Of a DNA stretch of 9,120 bases, positions 1-6,353 are shown one piece after another (position 1 is the stretch's first letter; every line of letters begins with the position of its first letter). The position numbers and the translations under genes were made by a program. The notes beneath the pieces are model-generated. The model saw only the letters and a list, made by a program, of their open reading frames with translations, did no database searches and was not told where the DNA came from. Origin of the DNA: an uncultured Clostridia bacterium. GTDB taxonomy: Bacteria > Bacillota > Clostridia > Lachnospirales > Lachnospiraceae. The stretch is taken from contig CAMWWW010000077.1 of assembly GCA_947178015.1 (NCBI GenBank), forward strand, positions 1-9,120, given 5' to 3'.

Positions 1-130
1 AAAATCAAGAATCCGTATGAAAGCCTTGAAACAGTTATATTTGAAACAAATAGATGAATGAAAAGGTTGTAAAGTGGTGATACAGTTTAAGATAAATTTT
101 GATGGCGTTGACCACGAATAAGTGATGATT
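1..130. other. Unassigned left-edge segment abutting a broken gene
   Basis: I recognise no gene here. Two plus-strand frames are open from the window edge and end early: frame 1 stops at 55-57 (last residues SLETVIFETNR) and frame 2 stops at 59-61 (last residues ALKQLYLKQIDE). Either could be the 3' end of a gene lying to the left, but 18-19 residues are too few to choose. The stretch from about 62 to 130 is AT-rich and is read on the minus strand only as the non-homologous tail of the SleC-like frame. It may be the end of an inserted element or the far side of a deletion. I could not identify a terminal inverted repeat. Confidence 0.3.
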
Positions 131-814
131 CCCGTACCATTCGGTATAGACTCTGTTGAGAGTAAAGGACATTATCGCCAGTACATTTGCCGTGATGGTT
201 GAGGTCGGCCATGTGGCATAGATCTCGCAGGAGGCCACATTTTTTATATAATCCCGGTAGGGTACATAGTAGTTCTGAGCGGAGGTGTCGGTGGGGGAGC
301 CGTCGTGAACAACGATATATTCTGGTATAACAACACGGCTTAATACAATTTCCCCTGACTCGCCCAGAGGTTTGATTTCTGCCTCGGCGATTTTGGGCGG
401 ATAGTTTCCATAAAGGGTGTGGGCCGGAATAACCAGATTGGTGCCATGGCCGGTCGGCGTAGCTGGAGTGAGATGGATTTCCTGCACAGAATTGCTGTCA
501 GGGAGAATCTCCGTGCCAGAGACGTCAAAAGGCTCATAACCATCCGCAGTGACATTTAGGGTATATTCGGAGTAAGGCTGTTCAATGCTTGGTTCCATGC
601 TGTATTCCAGAGGCGGGGCGCTTAAGGAAAGAAGCTCCGTCTGCCCGGAGGAGTTGGTGCGGACCTGCTCAATAATGCTGTCTGGATTTCCAGTATAGGA
701 GATTGTGACAAGGGCATTTTCAATAGGATAATTATTTGCAGAGGATAAGACACTAACCAAAAGACCACCCGTCTGTCCAGAGGCGGTCTGCATCTTGCGT
801 AAGGGTAGATTCAT
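35..814 (-). pseudogene. Truncated SleC-like spore cortex-lytic enzyme, N-terminal part only
   Basis: The frame begins at the ATG at 814-812, preceded on the minus strand by a GAGG ribosome site about 7 nt upstream. Residues ~14-115 look like a carboxypeptidase-regulatory-like beta-sandwich (GGLLVSVLSS, then ALVTISYTG, NVTADGYEPF). Residues ~155-227 carry the strongly recognisable clostridial SleC-type segment, with IPEYIVVHDG, YYVPYRDYIKNVAS, TANVLAIMSFTLNR and VYTEWY. In the family this block is followed by more of the same domain and then C-terminal peptidoglycan-binding repeats. Here the match ends at residue ~228 (position ~131), and the last 31 residues are hydrophobic and aromatic-rich with no family resemblance. 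I therefore call it broken by insertion, deletion or rearrangement. SleC-family proteins hydrolyse spore cortex peptidoglycan at germination, and this fragment would lack substrate-binding modules. It is transcribed divergently from carA. A functional short protein cannot be excluded. Confidence 0.7.
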
Positions 815-862
815 AAGATACCTCGATGGTAATTTTTCCTAAATAGTATATGCAAAAAATGC

Positions 863-891
863 TTGATTAATCCAAGGAAGTGTGGTAAAAT
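863..891 (+). promoter_or_regulatory. Predicted sigma-A promoter of the carA-carB-arcC operon
   Basis: A -35 box TTGATT (863-868) and a -10 box TAAAAT (886-891) are separated by exactly 17 bp. The -10 is preceded by TGG, giving an extended TGn motif. The predicted transcription start is near 898, leaving a leader of about 115 nt before the carA ATG. This is the only good vegetative promoter seen in the 198-bp gap between the divergent genes. Confidence 0.7.
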
Positions 892-910
892 CTCTAAGAT
901 TTCATCAGGG

Positions 911-969
911 CTAGTGCAGCGTTGTGGAAATAACGGATATTTTTTGTTATCTCTGCGATGCTGCATTGG
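911..969 (+). promoter_or_regulatory. Long RNA hairpin in the carA 5' leader
   Basis: Positions 911-934 can pair with 946-969 over 24 positions with one mismatch (A929 with C951). The loop, 935-945, is GGATATTTTTT. The helix includes TGCAGC/GCTGCA (915-920 with 960-965) and ATAAC/GTTAT (930-934 with 946-950). The part between them pairs through a mixture of Watson-Crick and G-U pairs. The several G-U wobbles hold only for RNA read from the plus strand, the same strand as carA. There is no U-run after the stem, so it is not an intrinsic terminator. The ribosome site (998-1003) lies outside it. The role is unknown; a protein-binding site, an RNase III site or a stability element is possible. 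Confidence 0.65.
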
Positions 970-1012
970 AATGTGTAAAAACAAATAAGAAAGGAACAGG
1001 AGGCAGATTGAA

Positions 1013-2086
1013 ATGAAAGCTTTTCTGATCTTAGAGGACGGTACGGTCTTTGAGGGCGTCAGTATCGGTTCTACAAGGGAAATTATCAGCGAAATTGTCT
1101 TTAACACATCTATGACAGGTTATCTTGAGGTTCTTACCGATCCATCCTACGCCGGACAGGCGGTCGTTATGACTTACCCTCTTATTGGAAATTACGGAAT
1201 ATGTTATGAAGATATGGAATCGCTGCGCCCATGGCCAGATGGATATATTGTGAGGGAATTATCTAGGATGCCGAGCAATTTCAGAAGTGAGGCTTCCATC
1301 CAAGAATTTCTTGTAAAACATGATATTCCGGGAATCTGTGGGATTGACACAAGAGCGCTCACAAAACTGCTGCGCGAGAAAGGCACCATGAACGGCATGA
1401 TCACCACCAAGGAGTGCGCTGCTGTGGAGGTGGTGGATCGCATCCGTGCATATCGCTGCGAGAAAGTGGTAGACAAGGTTTCCTGCAAAGAGAAGAAGGT
1501 TCTTGATAATACGGGTTTTCATGTGGCTCTCTTAGATCTGGGGGCAAAGGATAATATCGCCCGTTCCTTACATAAGCGGGGATGTAAGGTGACGATCTAT
1601 CCCGCTTTTACGACGGCAGAAGAGATTCTCGCATCAGAGCCGGACGGCATAATGTTGTCCAACGGACCCGGAGATCCCAAGGAATGTGTAACTATAATAG
1701 AAGAGATTAAAAAGCTGTATCGTTCTTCTGTCCCCATTTTTGCAATCTGTCTTGGACATCAGTTGATGGCTCTGGCAGCAGGTGCGGATACGTATAAGAT
1801 GAAATATGGGCACAGAGGAGGCAATCATCCGGTTAAGGATCTGGAGACAGGCAGAGTATATATTTCCTCCCAGAATCATGGTTATGTGGTAGACGTGGAA
1901 AACCTTGACAGCAATGTGGCAGAACAGAGCTTTATCAATGTCAATGACGGCACAAATGAAGGGCTTCATTATCTGGGAAAGAATATCTTTACCGTTCAGT
2001 TTCACCCGGAGGCATGTCCGGGACCGCAGGATTCCGGCTTTTTGTTTGATCGGTTTATAAAGATGATGGAGGTGGCACATGCCTAG
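1013..2086 (+). CDS. carA: Carbamoyl-phosphate synthase small subunit (glutaminase)
   Basis: CarA hydrolyses glutamine and passes ammonia through a tunnel to CarB for carbamoyl phosphate synthesis, serving pyrimidine and arginine formation in the cytoplasm. The 357-residue length fits the family. The N-terminal CPSase small-chain domain shows MTGYLEVLTDPSY and a TYPLIGNYG block. The C-terminal class I glutamine amidotransferase domain has SNGPGDP (216-222), the nucleophile Cys246 in ICLGHQ, and the His331/Glu333 pair in QFHPEACPGPQD, so the catalytic triad is complete. The start ATG at 1013 is set by AGGAGG at 998-1003, 9 nt upstream. The stop codon lies inside carB (8-nt overlap), which implies translational coupling and a 1:1 subunit supply. 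The predicted promoter and hairpin leader lie just upstream. No other pyr or arg genes are adjacent in this window. Confidence 0.97.
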   Translation: MKAFLILEDGTVFEGVSIGSTREIISEIVFNTSMTGYLEVLTDPSYAGQAVVMTYPLIGNYGICYEDMESLRPWPDGYIVRELSRMPSNFRSEASIQEFLVKHDIPGICGIDTRALTKLLREKGTMNGMITTKECAAVEVVDRIRAYRCEKVVDKVSCKEKKVLDNTGFHVALLDLGAKDNIARSLHKRGCKVTIYPAFTTAEEILASEPDGIMLSNGPGDPKECVTIIEEIKKLYRSSVPIFAICLGHQLMALAAGADTYKMKYGHRGGNHPVKDLETGRVYISSQNHGYVVDVENLDSNVAEQSFINVNDGTNEGLHYLGKNIFTVQFHPEACPGPQDSGFLFDRFIKMMEVAHA

Positions 2087-5000
2087 AAATTCAAATATCA
2101 GAAAGGTATTGGTAATTGGCTCTGGTCCGATTGTGATTGGACAGGCAGCAGAATTTGACTATGCCGGCACACAGGCGTGCCGTTCCTTAAAGGAGGAGGG
2201 TATTACAGTAGTGCTGGTAAACTCGAATCCAGCGACGATTATGACCGATAAGGACATCGCGGATATGGTCTATATCGAGCCTTTGACCGTTCCCGTATTG
2301 GAAAAGATTATTATAAAGGAAAAACCAGACAGTATCCTTCCCACTTTGGGTGGGCAGGCAGGGCTGAATCTTGCTATGGAGCTGGATGAGTGTGGGTTTT
2401 TAAAGGAGCATCATGTAAAGCTTATCGGCACCACGCCAGAAACGATCAAGAAGGCGGAGGATCGTCTGGAATTTAAGCTTACCATGGAAAAGATAAAAGA
2501 ACCTATCGCCGCCTCCAAGGTAGTGGAAAATGTAGAAGATGGCGTGGCATTTGCAAAGTCCATCGGGTATCCGATCGTATTGAGACCAGCGTACACGCTT
2601 GGTGGAAGCGGCGGCGGCATCGCGGCGGACGAGGAGGAGCTGATTGAGATTCTCGCCAACGGGCTGCGTCTAAGCCGCGTGGGGCAGGTGCTTGTGGAGC
2701 GCTGTATCGCGGGCTGGAAGGAGATTGAATACGAGGTTATGCGCGACAGCGCAGGGAATTGCATTACTGTCTGCAATATGGAAAATCTTGATCCGGTCGG
2801 TGTCCACACAGGGGACAGCATTGTGGTCGCCCCCTCTCAGACGCTGGGGGATAAGGAGTACCAGATGCTTCGTACCTCCGCATTGAATATTATCCATGAG
2901 CTTCAAATTACCGGAGGGTGTAATGTACAGTTTGCGCTTCACCCAGAGAGCTTTGAGTATTGCGTTATCGAGGTAAATCCCCGTGTCAGCCGCTCCTCCG
3001 CGCTGGCTTCCAAGGCAACGGGATACCCCATCGCAAAGGTTGCGGCAAAGATTGCGCTTGGTTACACGCTGGATGAGATTAAAAATGCGATCACGAAAAA
3101 GACCTACGCGAGCTTTGAACCGGCGTTGGATTATTGTGTAGTCAAGATTCCAAGGCTGCCTTTTGATAAATTTATCAGTGCAAAAAGAACGCTGACCACG
3201 CAGATGAAGGCGACCGGAGAGGTGATGAGCATCTGCACAAACTTTGAGGGTGGGCTGATGAAGGCGATCCGCTCGCTGGAGCAGCATGTGGACAGTCTGA
3301 TGTCCTACAATTTTTCAAAGTTGACAGAAGAAGCGCTTATGGAGGCGCTGCACCGTGTGGACGACAGGCGGATTTTTGTGATTGCGGAGGCATTGCGCAG
3401 AAAGGTTCCCTACGAGACCATTCATGAGATAACAAAAATTGATATTTGGTTTATTGACAAGCTTGCTGTTCTGGTAAGTATGGAGGAGACATTGCAAAAG
3501 CAACCTCTGACGAGGGAACTTTTGATGGAAGCAAAGCGTCTGGAATTCCCAGATAAAGTAATCGGGGAGCTTGTGGGGAAAACCGAAAGAGAAATCAAGA
3601 ATTTAAGAAAAGAGTGGAATATTACAGCCGCCTTTAAAATAGTGGACACCTGCGCGGCGGAATTTGCCGCTGAGACACCATACTATTATTCCTGTTTTGG
3701 CAGTGAGACGGAGACAGAGCCGCGCAGAGACAAAAAGAAGGTATTGGTGCTTGGCTCTGGTCCTATCCGTATCGGGCAGGGAATTGAGTTTGACTATTGT
3801 TCTGTGCATTGTACATGGGCTTTTAAAGAAGCTGGCTATGAGACAATCATTATCAACAACAATCCTGAGACAGTGAGCACGGATTTTGATATAGCCGATA
3901 AGCTGTACTTTGAGCCTCTGACGCCGGAGGATGTGGAAAATATTGTCGAGGTGGAGAAACCGGACGGGGCGGTGGTCCAATTTGGCGGGCAAACGGCAAT
4001 CAAGCTGACAGAAGCTTTGTTAAAGATGGGGGTTCCTATCCTTGGAACTGCCGCGGAGGATGTGGATGCTGCGGAGGATCGGGAACGGTTCGACCAGATT
4101 TTGGAGAAGTGCCAGATTAAAAGGCCAGCAGGACACACCGTATTTACCTGCGAGGAAGCGATTAAGGCGGCGAATGATCTGGGCTATCCTGTACTGGTAA
4201 GACCTTCTTATGTACTGGGCGGGCAGGGTATGAGAATCGCCATCAGTGAGGAAGATATTCGGGAATTTATAGGTATTATCAATCAGATAGCACAAGAACA
4301 CCCCATTCTGGTTGACAAATATCTGGTGGGCAAGGAGATTGAGGTGGATGCCGTGTGCGACGGCGAGGATATTCTGATACCGGGTATTATGGAGCATATT
4401 GAGAGGGCAGGGATTCATTCCGGCGACAGCATCTCCGTCTACCCGGCACAGAGCATCAGTGCCAAGGCAGTGGAAACCATTGAGCTTTACACAGAACGCC
4501 TTGCCCGCGCACTGCACGTAAGAGGGCTGATTAACATCCAATTTATTGTGTGCGGCGATGAGGTATATGTCATCGAGGTAAATCCCAGATCTAGCCGCAC
4601 TGTTCCTTATATCAGCAAGGTGACGGGAGTACCCATCGTAAAGCTTGCCGCAAGAGTGATTACAGGAAGTACAATCAAAGAGCTTGGCTATACGCCGGGA
4701 CTTTATAAGGCATCCGCGTATATCGCCATTAAGATGCCAGTGTTTTCTTTTGAAAAACTGAGGGGAGCCGACATTAGCTTGGGACCGGAGATGAAATCCA
4801 CGGGAGAGTGTCTTGGGCTTGCAAAAACTTTTAATGAAGCACTCTACAAGGCATTTTTGGGCGCAGGTGTTAATCTTCCCAGACATAAAAAAATGATTAT
4901 AACCGTAAATGATGAGTCGAAGGAGGAGGCGGTAGGTGTTGGCAGGCGGTTTGAAGCGCTTGGCTACACCATCTATGCAACGCGGGGGACAGCCGCCTAT

Positions 5001-5276
5001 CTTCAGGAAAATGGCGTTCATGCATTGAAGATCAACAAGTTAGAGCAGGAGGCGCCCAATCTAATGGATTTGATTTACAGCCATGAGATCGATCTGGTGA
5101 TTGATATTCCTTCGCAGGGATATGAGCGAAGCAAGGATGGCTTTTTAATTCGCCGCTATGCCATAGAGACCGGAGTAAATTGTCTGACGGCGCTGGATAC
5201 GGCCAATGCACTGCTGACCAGTCTGGAAAATGCAAAGCAGCGGACACTGACGCCGATCGATATTGCAACATTATAG
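2079..5276 (+). CDS. carB: Carbamoyl-phosphate synthase large subunit
   Basis: CarB makes carbamoyl phosphate from bicarbonate, ammonia (from CarA) and two ATP. The 1065 residues show the usual duplicated layout. The first ATP-grasp half (to ~400) has GSGPIVIGQAAEFDYAG, RPAYTLGGSGGG and EVNPRVSRSSALASK. An oligomerisation region (~400-550) follows. The second half starts at ~552 with VLVLGSGPIRIGQGIEFDY and continues with RPSYVLGGQGM and EVNPRSSRTVPYISK. A C-terminal MGS-like allosteric domain begins around 935. In that domain T968, T971 and K987 line up at a constant offset of 6 with E. coli T974, T977 and K993 (recalled UMP/IMP-site residues), but the partner of N1015 is Asp1009. The start ATG at 2079 overlaps the carA end and follows GGAGGTGG at 2068-2075. 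The stop codon overlaps the ribosome site of the next gene. Confidence 0.97.
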   Translation: MPRNSNIRKVLVIGSGPIVIGQAAEFDYAGTQACRSLKEEGITVVLVNSNPATIMTDKDIADMVYIEPLTVPVLEKIIIKEKPDSILPTLGGQAGLNLAMELDECGFLKEHHVKLIGTTPETIKKAEDRLEFKLTMEKIKEPIAASKVVENVEDGVAFAKSIGYPIVLRPAYTLGGSGGGIAADEEELIEILANGLRLSRVGQVLVERCIAGWKEIEYEVMRDSAGNCITVCNMENLDPVGVHTGDSIVVAPSQTLGDKEYQMLRTSALNIIHELQITGGCNVQFALHPESFEYCVIEVNPRVSRSSALASKATGYPIAKVAAKIALGYTLDEIKNAITKKTYASFEPALDYCVVKIPRLPFDKFISAKRTLTTQMKATGEVMSICTNFEGGLMKAIRSLEQHVDSLMSYNFSKLTEEALMEALHRVDDRRIFVIAEALRRKVPYETIHEITKIDIWFIDKLAVLVSMEETLQKQPLTRELLMEAKRLEFPDKVIGELVGKTEREIKNLRKEWNITAAFKIVDTCAAEFAAETPYYYSCFGSETETEPRRDKKKVLVLGSGPIRIGQGIEFDYCSVHCTWAFKEAGYETIIINNNPETVSTDFDIADKLYFEPLTPEDVENIVEVEKPDGAVVQFGGQTAIKLTEALLKMGVPILGTAAEDVDAAEDRERFDQILEKCQIKRPAGHTVFTCEEAIKAANDLGYPVLVRPSYVLGGQGMRIAISEEDIREFIGIINQIAQEHPILVDKYLVGKEIEVDAVCDGEDILIPGIMEHIERAGIHSGDSISVYPAQSISAKAVETIELYTERLARALHVRGLINIQFIVCGDEVYVIEVNPRSSRTVPYISKVTGVPIVKLAARVITGSTIKELGYTPGLYKASAYIAIKMPVFSFEKLRGADISLGPEMKSTGECLGLAKTFNEALYKAFLGAGVNLPRHKKMIITVNDESKEEAVGVGRRFEALGYTIYATRGTAAYLQENGVHALKINKLEQEAPNLMDLIYSHEIDLVIDIPSQGYERSKDGFLIRRYAIETGVNCLTALDTANALLTSLENAKQRTLTPIDIATL

Positions 5277-5287
5277 GAGGGGAACAA

Positions 5288-6217
5288 GTGAAGAAGGAGA
5301 AGGTAGTAGTAGCTCTGGGACGAAATGCGATCGGAAAAACGCTCCCGGAGCAAAAAGCAGCCGTTGTCAATACGGCAAAATACATTGCAGATCTGGTGGA
5401 GGAACGTTATCAGATTGTGGTGACACACAGCAATGCCTCACAGGTTGGCATGATCCGCGCCGCGATGAGCGAGCTGAGCCGCTTAGAACCAGAATATACA
5501 ACAGCACCTCTCGCCGTCTGCGGAGCACTGAGTCAGGGATATATCGGGTATGACCTGCAAAATCAGATACGCACGGAGCTGTTAAACCGCGGTATCTTTA
5601 AGACCGTGGCGACCATAATCACACAAGTCAGCGTGGACCCTTTTGACAAAGCATTTGGACAGCCTTCCAAAGTAATTGGTCGCTATATGACCAAGGAGGA
5701 GGCAGAGGCAGAGGAAGCAAAGGGAAATCCAGTGATCTGTGAAGAAAAAGGCTATCGGAGAATTGTGGCTTCGCCAAAGCCGGTAGATATTTACGAGATC
5801 GATGCCATTCGCGTGCTTGCCGATTCGGGACAGATTGTGATCGCCTGCGGCGGAGGCGGCGTCCCGGTACTTGCACAGGGAACAAGGCTGCGCGGTGCAA
5901 GCGCCATTATAGAAAAGGATATGGCAGCGGCGAAGATGGCGCATCTTCTTGACTACGATACATTGTTGATACTGACAGAGATTGATAAGGTATATCTGAA
6001 TTTTGGCAAAGAAAATCAGACAGCGCTGGATGCTATAACCGTGAAGGAGGCTAAGCAATATATCGAGGAAGGTCACTTTGGAAACGATACCATGCTGCCG
6101 AAGATAGAGGCATCCATAGAATTTGTATCTGCGGCGCCGGGAAGAAGAGCTGTGATTGCGGATTTAAAGGACGCAAGAGCGGCATTGGAAGGCAAAGCAG
6201 GGACAGTGATCGGTTGA
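5288..6217 (+). CDS. arcC: Carbamate kinase family protein with altered glycine loops
   Basis: This is a 309-residue amino acid kinase fold protein, close to the usual ~310 of carbamate kinases, which interconvert carbamoyl phosphate plus ADP with carbamate plus ATP. The GTG start at 5288 is chosen because AGGAGGGG (5275-5282, overlapping the carB stop) lies 5 nt upstream; the open frame reaches back to an ATG at 5180, but that lies within carB. Family blocks include ALSQGYIGYDLQNQIR, YRRIVASPKPVDI, ACGGGGVPV, AIIEKDMAAAKMA and MLPKIEA. Lys128, Lys210 and Lys272 sit where catalytic lysines 131, 215 and 277 of the Enterococcus enzyme are expected (from memory). Oddly, the normal ALGGNA is ALGRNA (Arg12), and the normal HGNGPQVG is HSNASQVG (Ser48, Ala50, Ser51). 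Overall it resembles the YqeA-like branch. Co-transcription with carAB suggests a link to the carbamoyl phosphate pool; direction and exact substrate are uncertain. Confidence 0.88.
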   Translation: MKKEKVVVALGRNAIGKTLPEQKAAVVNTAKYIADLVEERYQIVVTHSNASQVGMIRAAMSELSRLEPEYTTAPLAVCGALSQGYIGYDLQNQIRTELLNRGIFKTVATIITQVSVDPFDKAFGQPSKVIGRYMTKEEAEAEEAKGNPVICEEKGYRRIVASPKPVDIYEIDAIRVLADSGQIVIACGGGGVPVLAQGTRLRGASAIIEKDMAAAKMAHLLDYDTLLILTEIDKVYLNFGKENQTALDAITVKEAKQYIEEGHFGNDTMLPKIEASIEFVSAAPGRRAVIADLKDARAALEGKAGTVIG

Positions 6218-6265
6218 AGCCTCCTAAAATGTCAATTTTGAGTACTATGAATTCTATTTCATTTG

Positions 6266-6274
6266 TGTTATAAT
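6266..6274 (+). promoter_or_regulatory. Predicted extended -10 promoter of the GH51-GH43 operon
   Basis: A perfect TATAAT (6269-6274) is preceded by TG plus one base (6266-6268), an extended -10 element. No good -35 hexamer stands 16-18 bp upstream; the sequence there is TATGAA-like, which suggests a promoter relying on the TGn contact or an activator. The predicted start is near 6281, about 73 nt before the GH51 start codon, on the edge of the palindrome that follows. Confidence 0.6.
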
Positions 6275-6276
6275 CT

Positions 6277-6297
6277 GTGGGAGTAACGCACTCCCAC
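6277..6297 (+). promoter_or_regulatory. Perfect 8-bp-arm palindrome at the predicted transcription start
   Basis: GTGGGAGT (6277-6284) and ACTCCCAC (6290-6297) are perfect inverted copies around AACGC. The position, immediately after the -10 box, suits a repressor operator blocking initiation, or a 5'-terminal mRNA hairpin. A second hairpin, CCACT (6294-6298) with AGTGG (6307-6311), shares bases with the right arm, so the two cannot form together in RNA. The site does not match the catabolite-repression consensus well, and no regulator gene is present in the window. Confidence 0.55.
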
Positions 6298-6353
6298 TGC
6301 TAGAGAAGTGGAGGCTTCTTGCTACAAGAGGTTAAATAGGATGGAGGTATACC

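Larger units (their letters stand above)
6216..6318. repeat. 9-bp inverted repeat bracketing the arabinosidase promoter
   Basis: GAAGCCTCC at 6216-6224 (starting within the arcC stop codon) is perfectly complementary to GGAGGCTTC at 6310-6318. The 85-bp interior contains the predicted promoter and the palindrome at 6277-6297. No T-run follows the right arm, so it is not a standard terminator. Only transcripts reading through from arcC would contain both arms; transcripts from the internal promoter would lack the left one. It could be chance. Confidence 0.45.

Noticed and set aside
844..852. Minus-strand CATATACTA resembling a mother-cell sporulation sigma -10 box ahead of the SleC-like gene
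   Set aside because: No matching -35 element at the right spacing is visible, so the call would rest on a short AT-rich match alone.
892..1012. PyrR attenuator or T-box in the carA leader
   Set aside because: I see no PyrR binding-loop consensus, no T-box sequence, and no terminator hairpin followed by a U-run; the single long hairpin has its U-run in the loop.
4020..5021. 333-codon open frame antisense to carB
   Set aside because: It lies wholly opposite strongly conserved CarB motifs, has no family resemblance, and such antisense frames arise from codon bias in carB.
5180..5287. Longer start for the carbamate kinase at ATG 5180
   Set aside because: The extra 36 residues are a frame-shifted reading of the carB C-terminus and match no kinase; a GTG with a strong ribosome site at 5288 gives normal family length.
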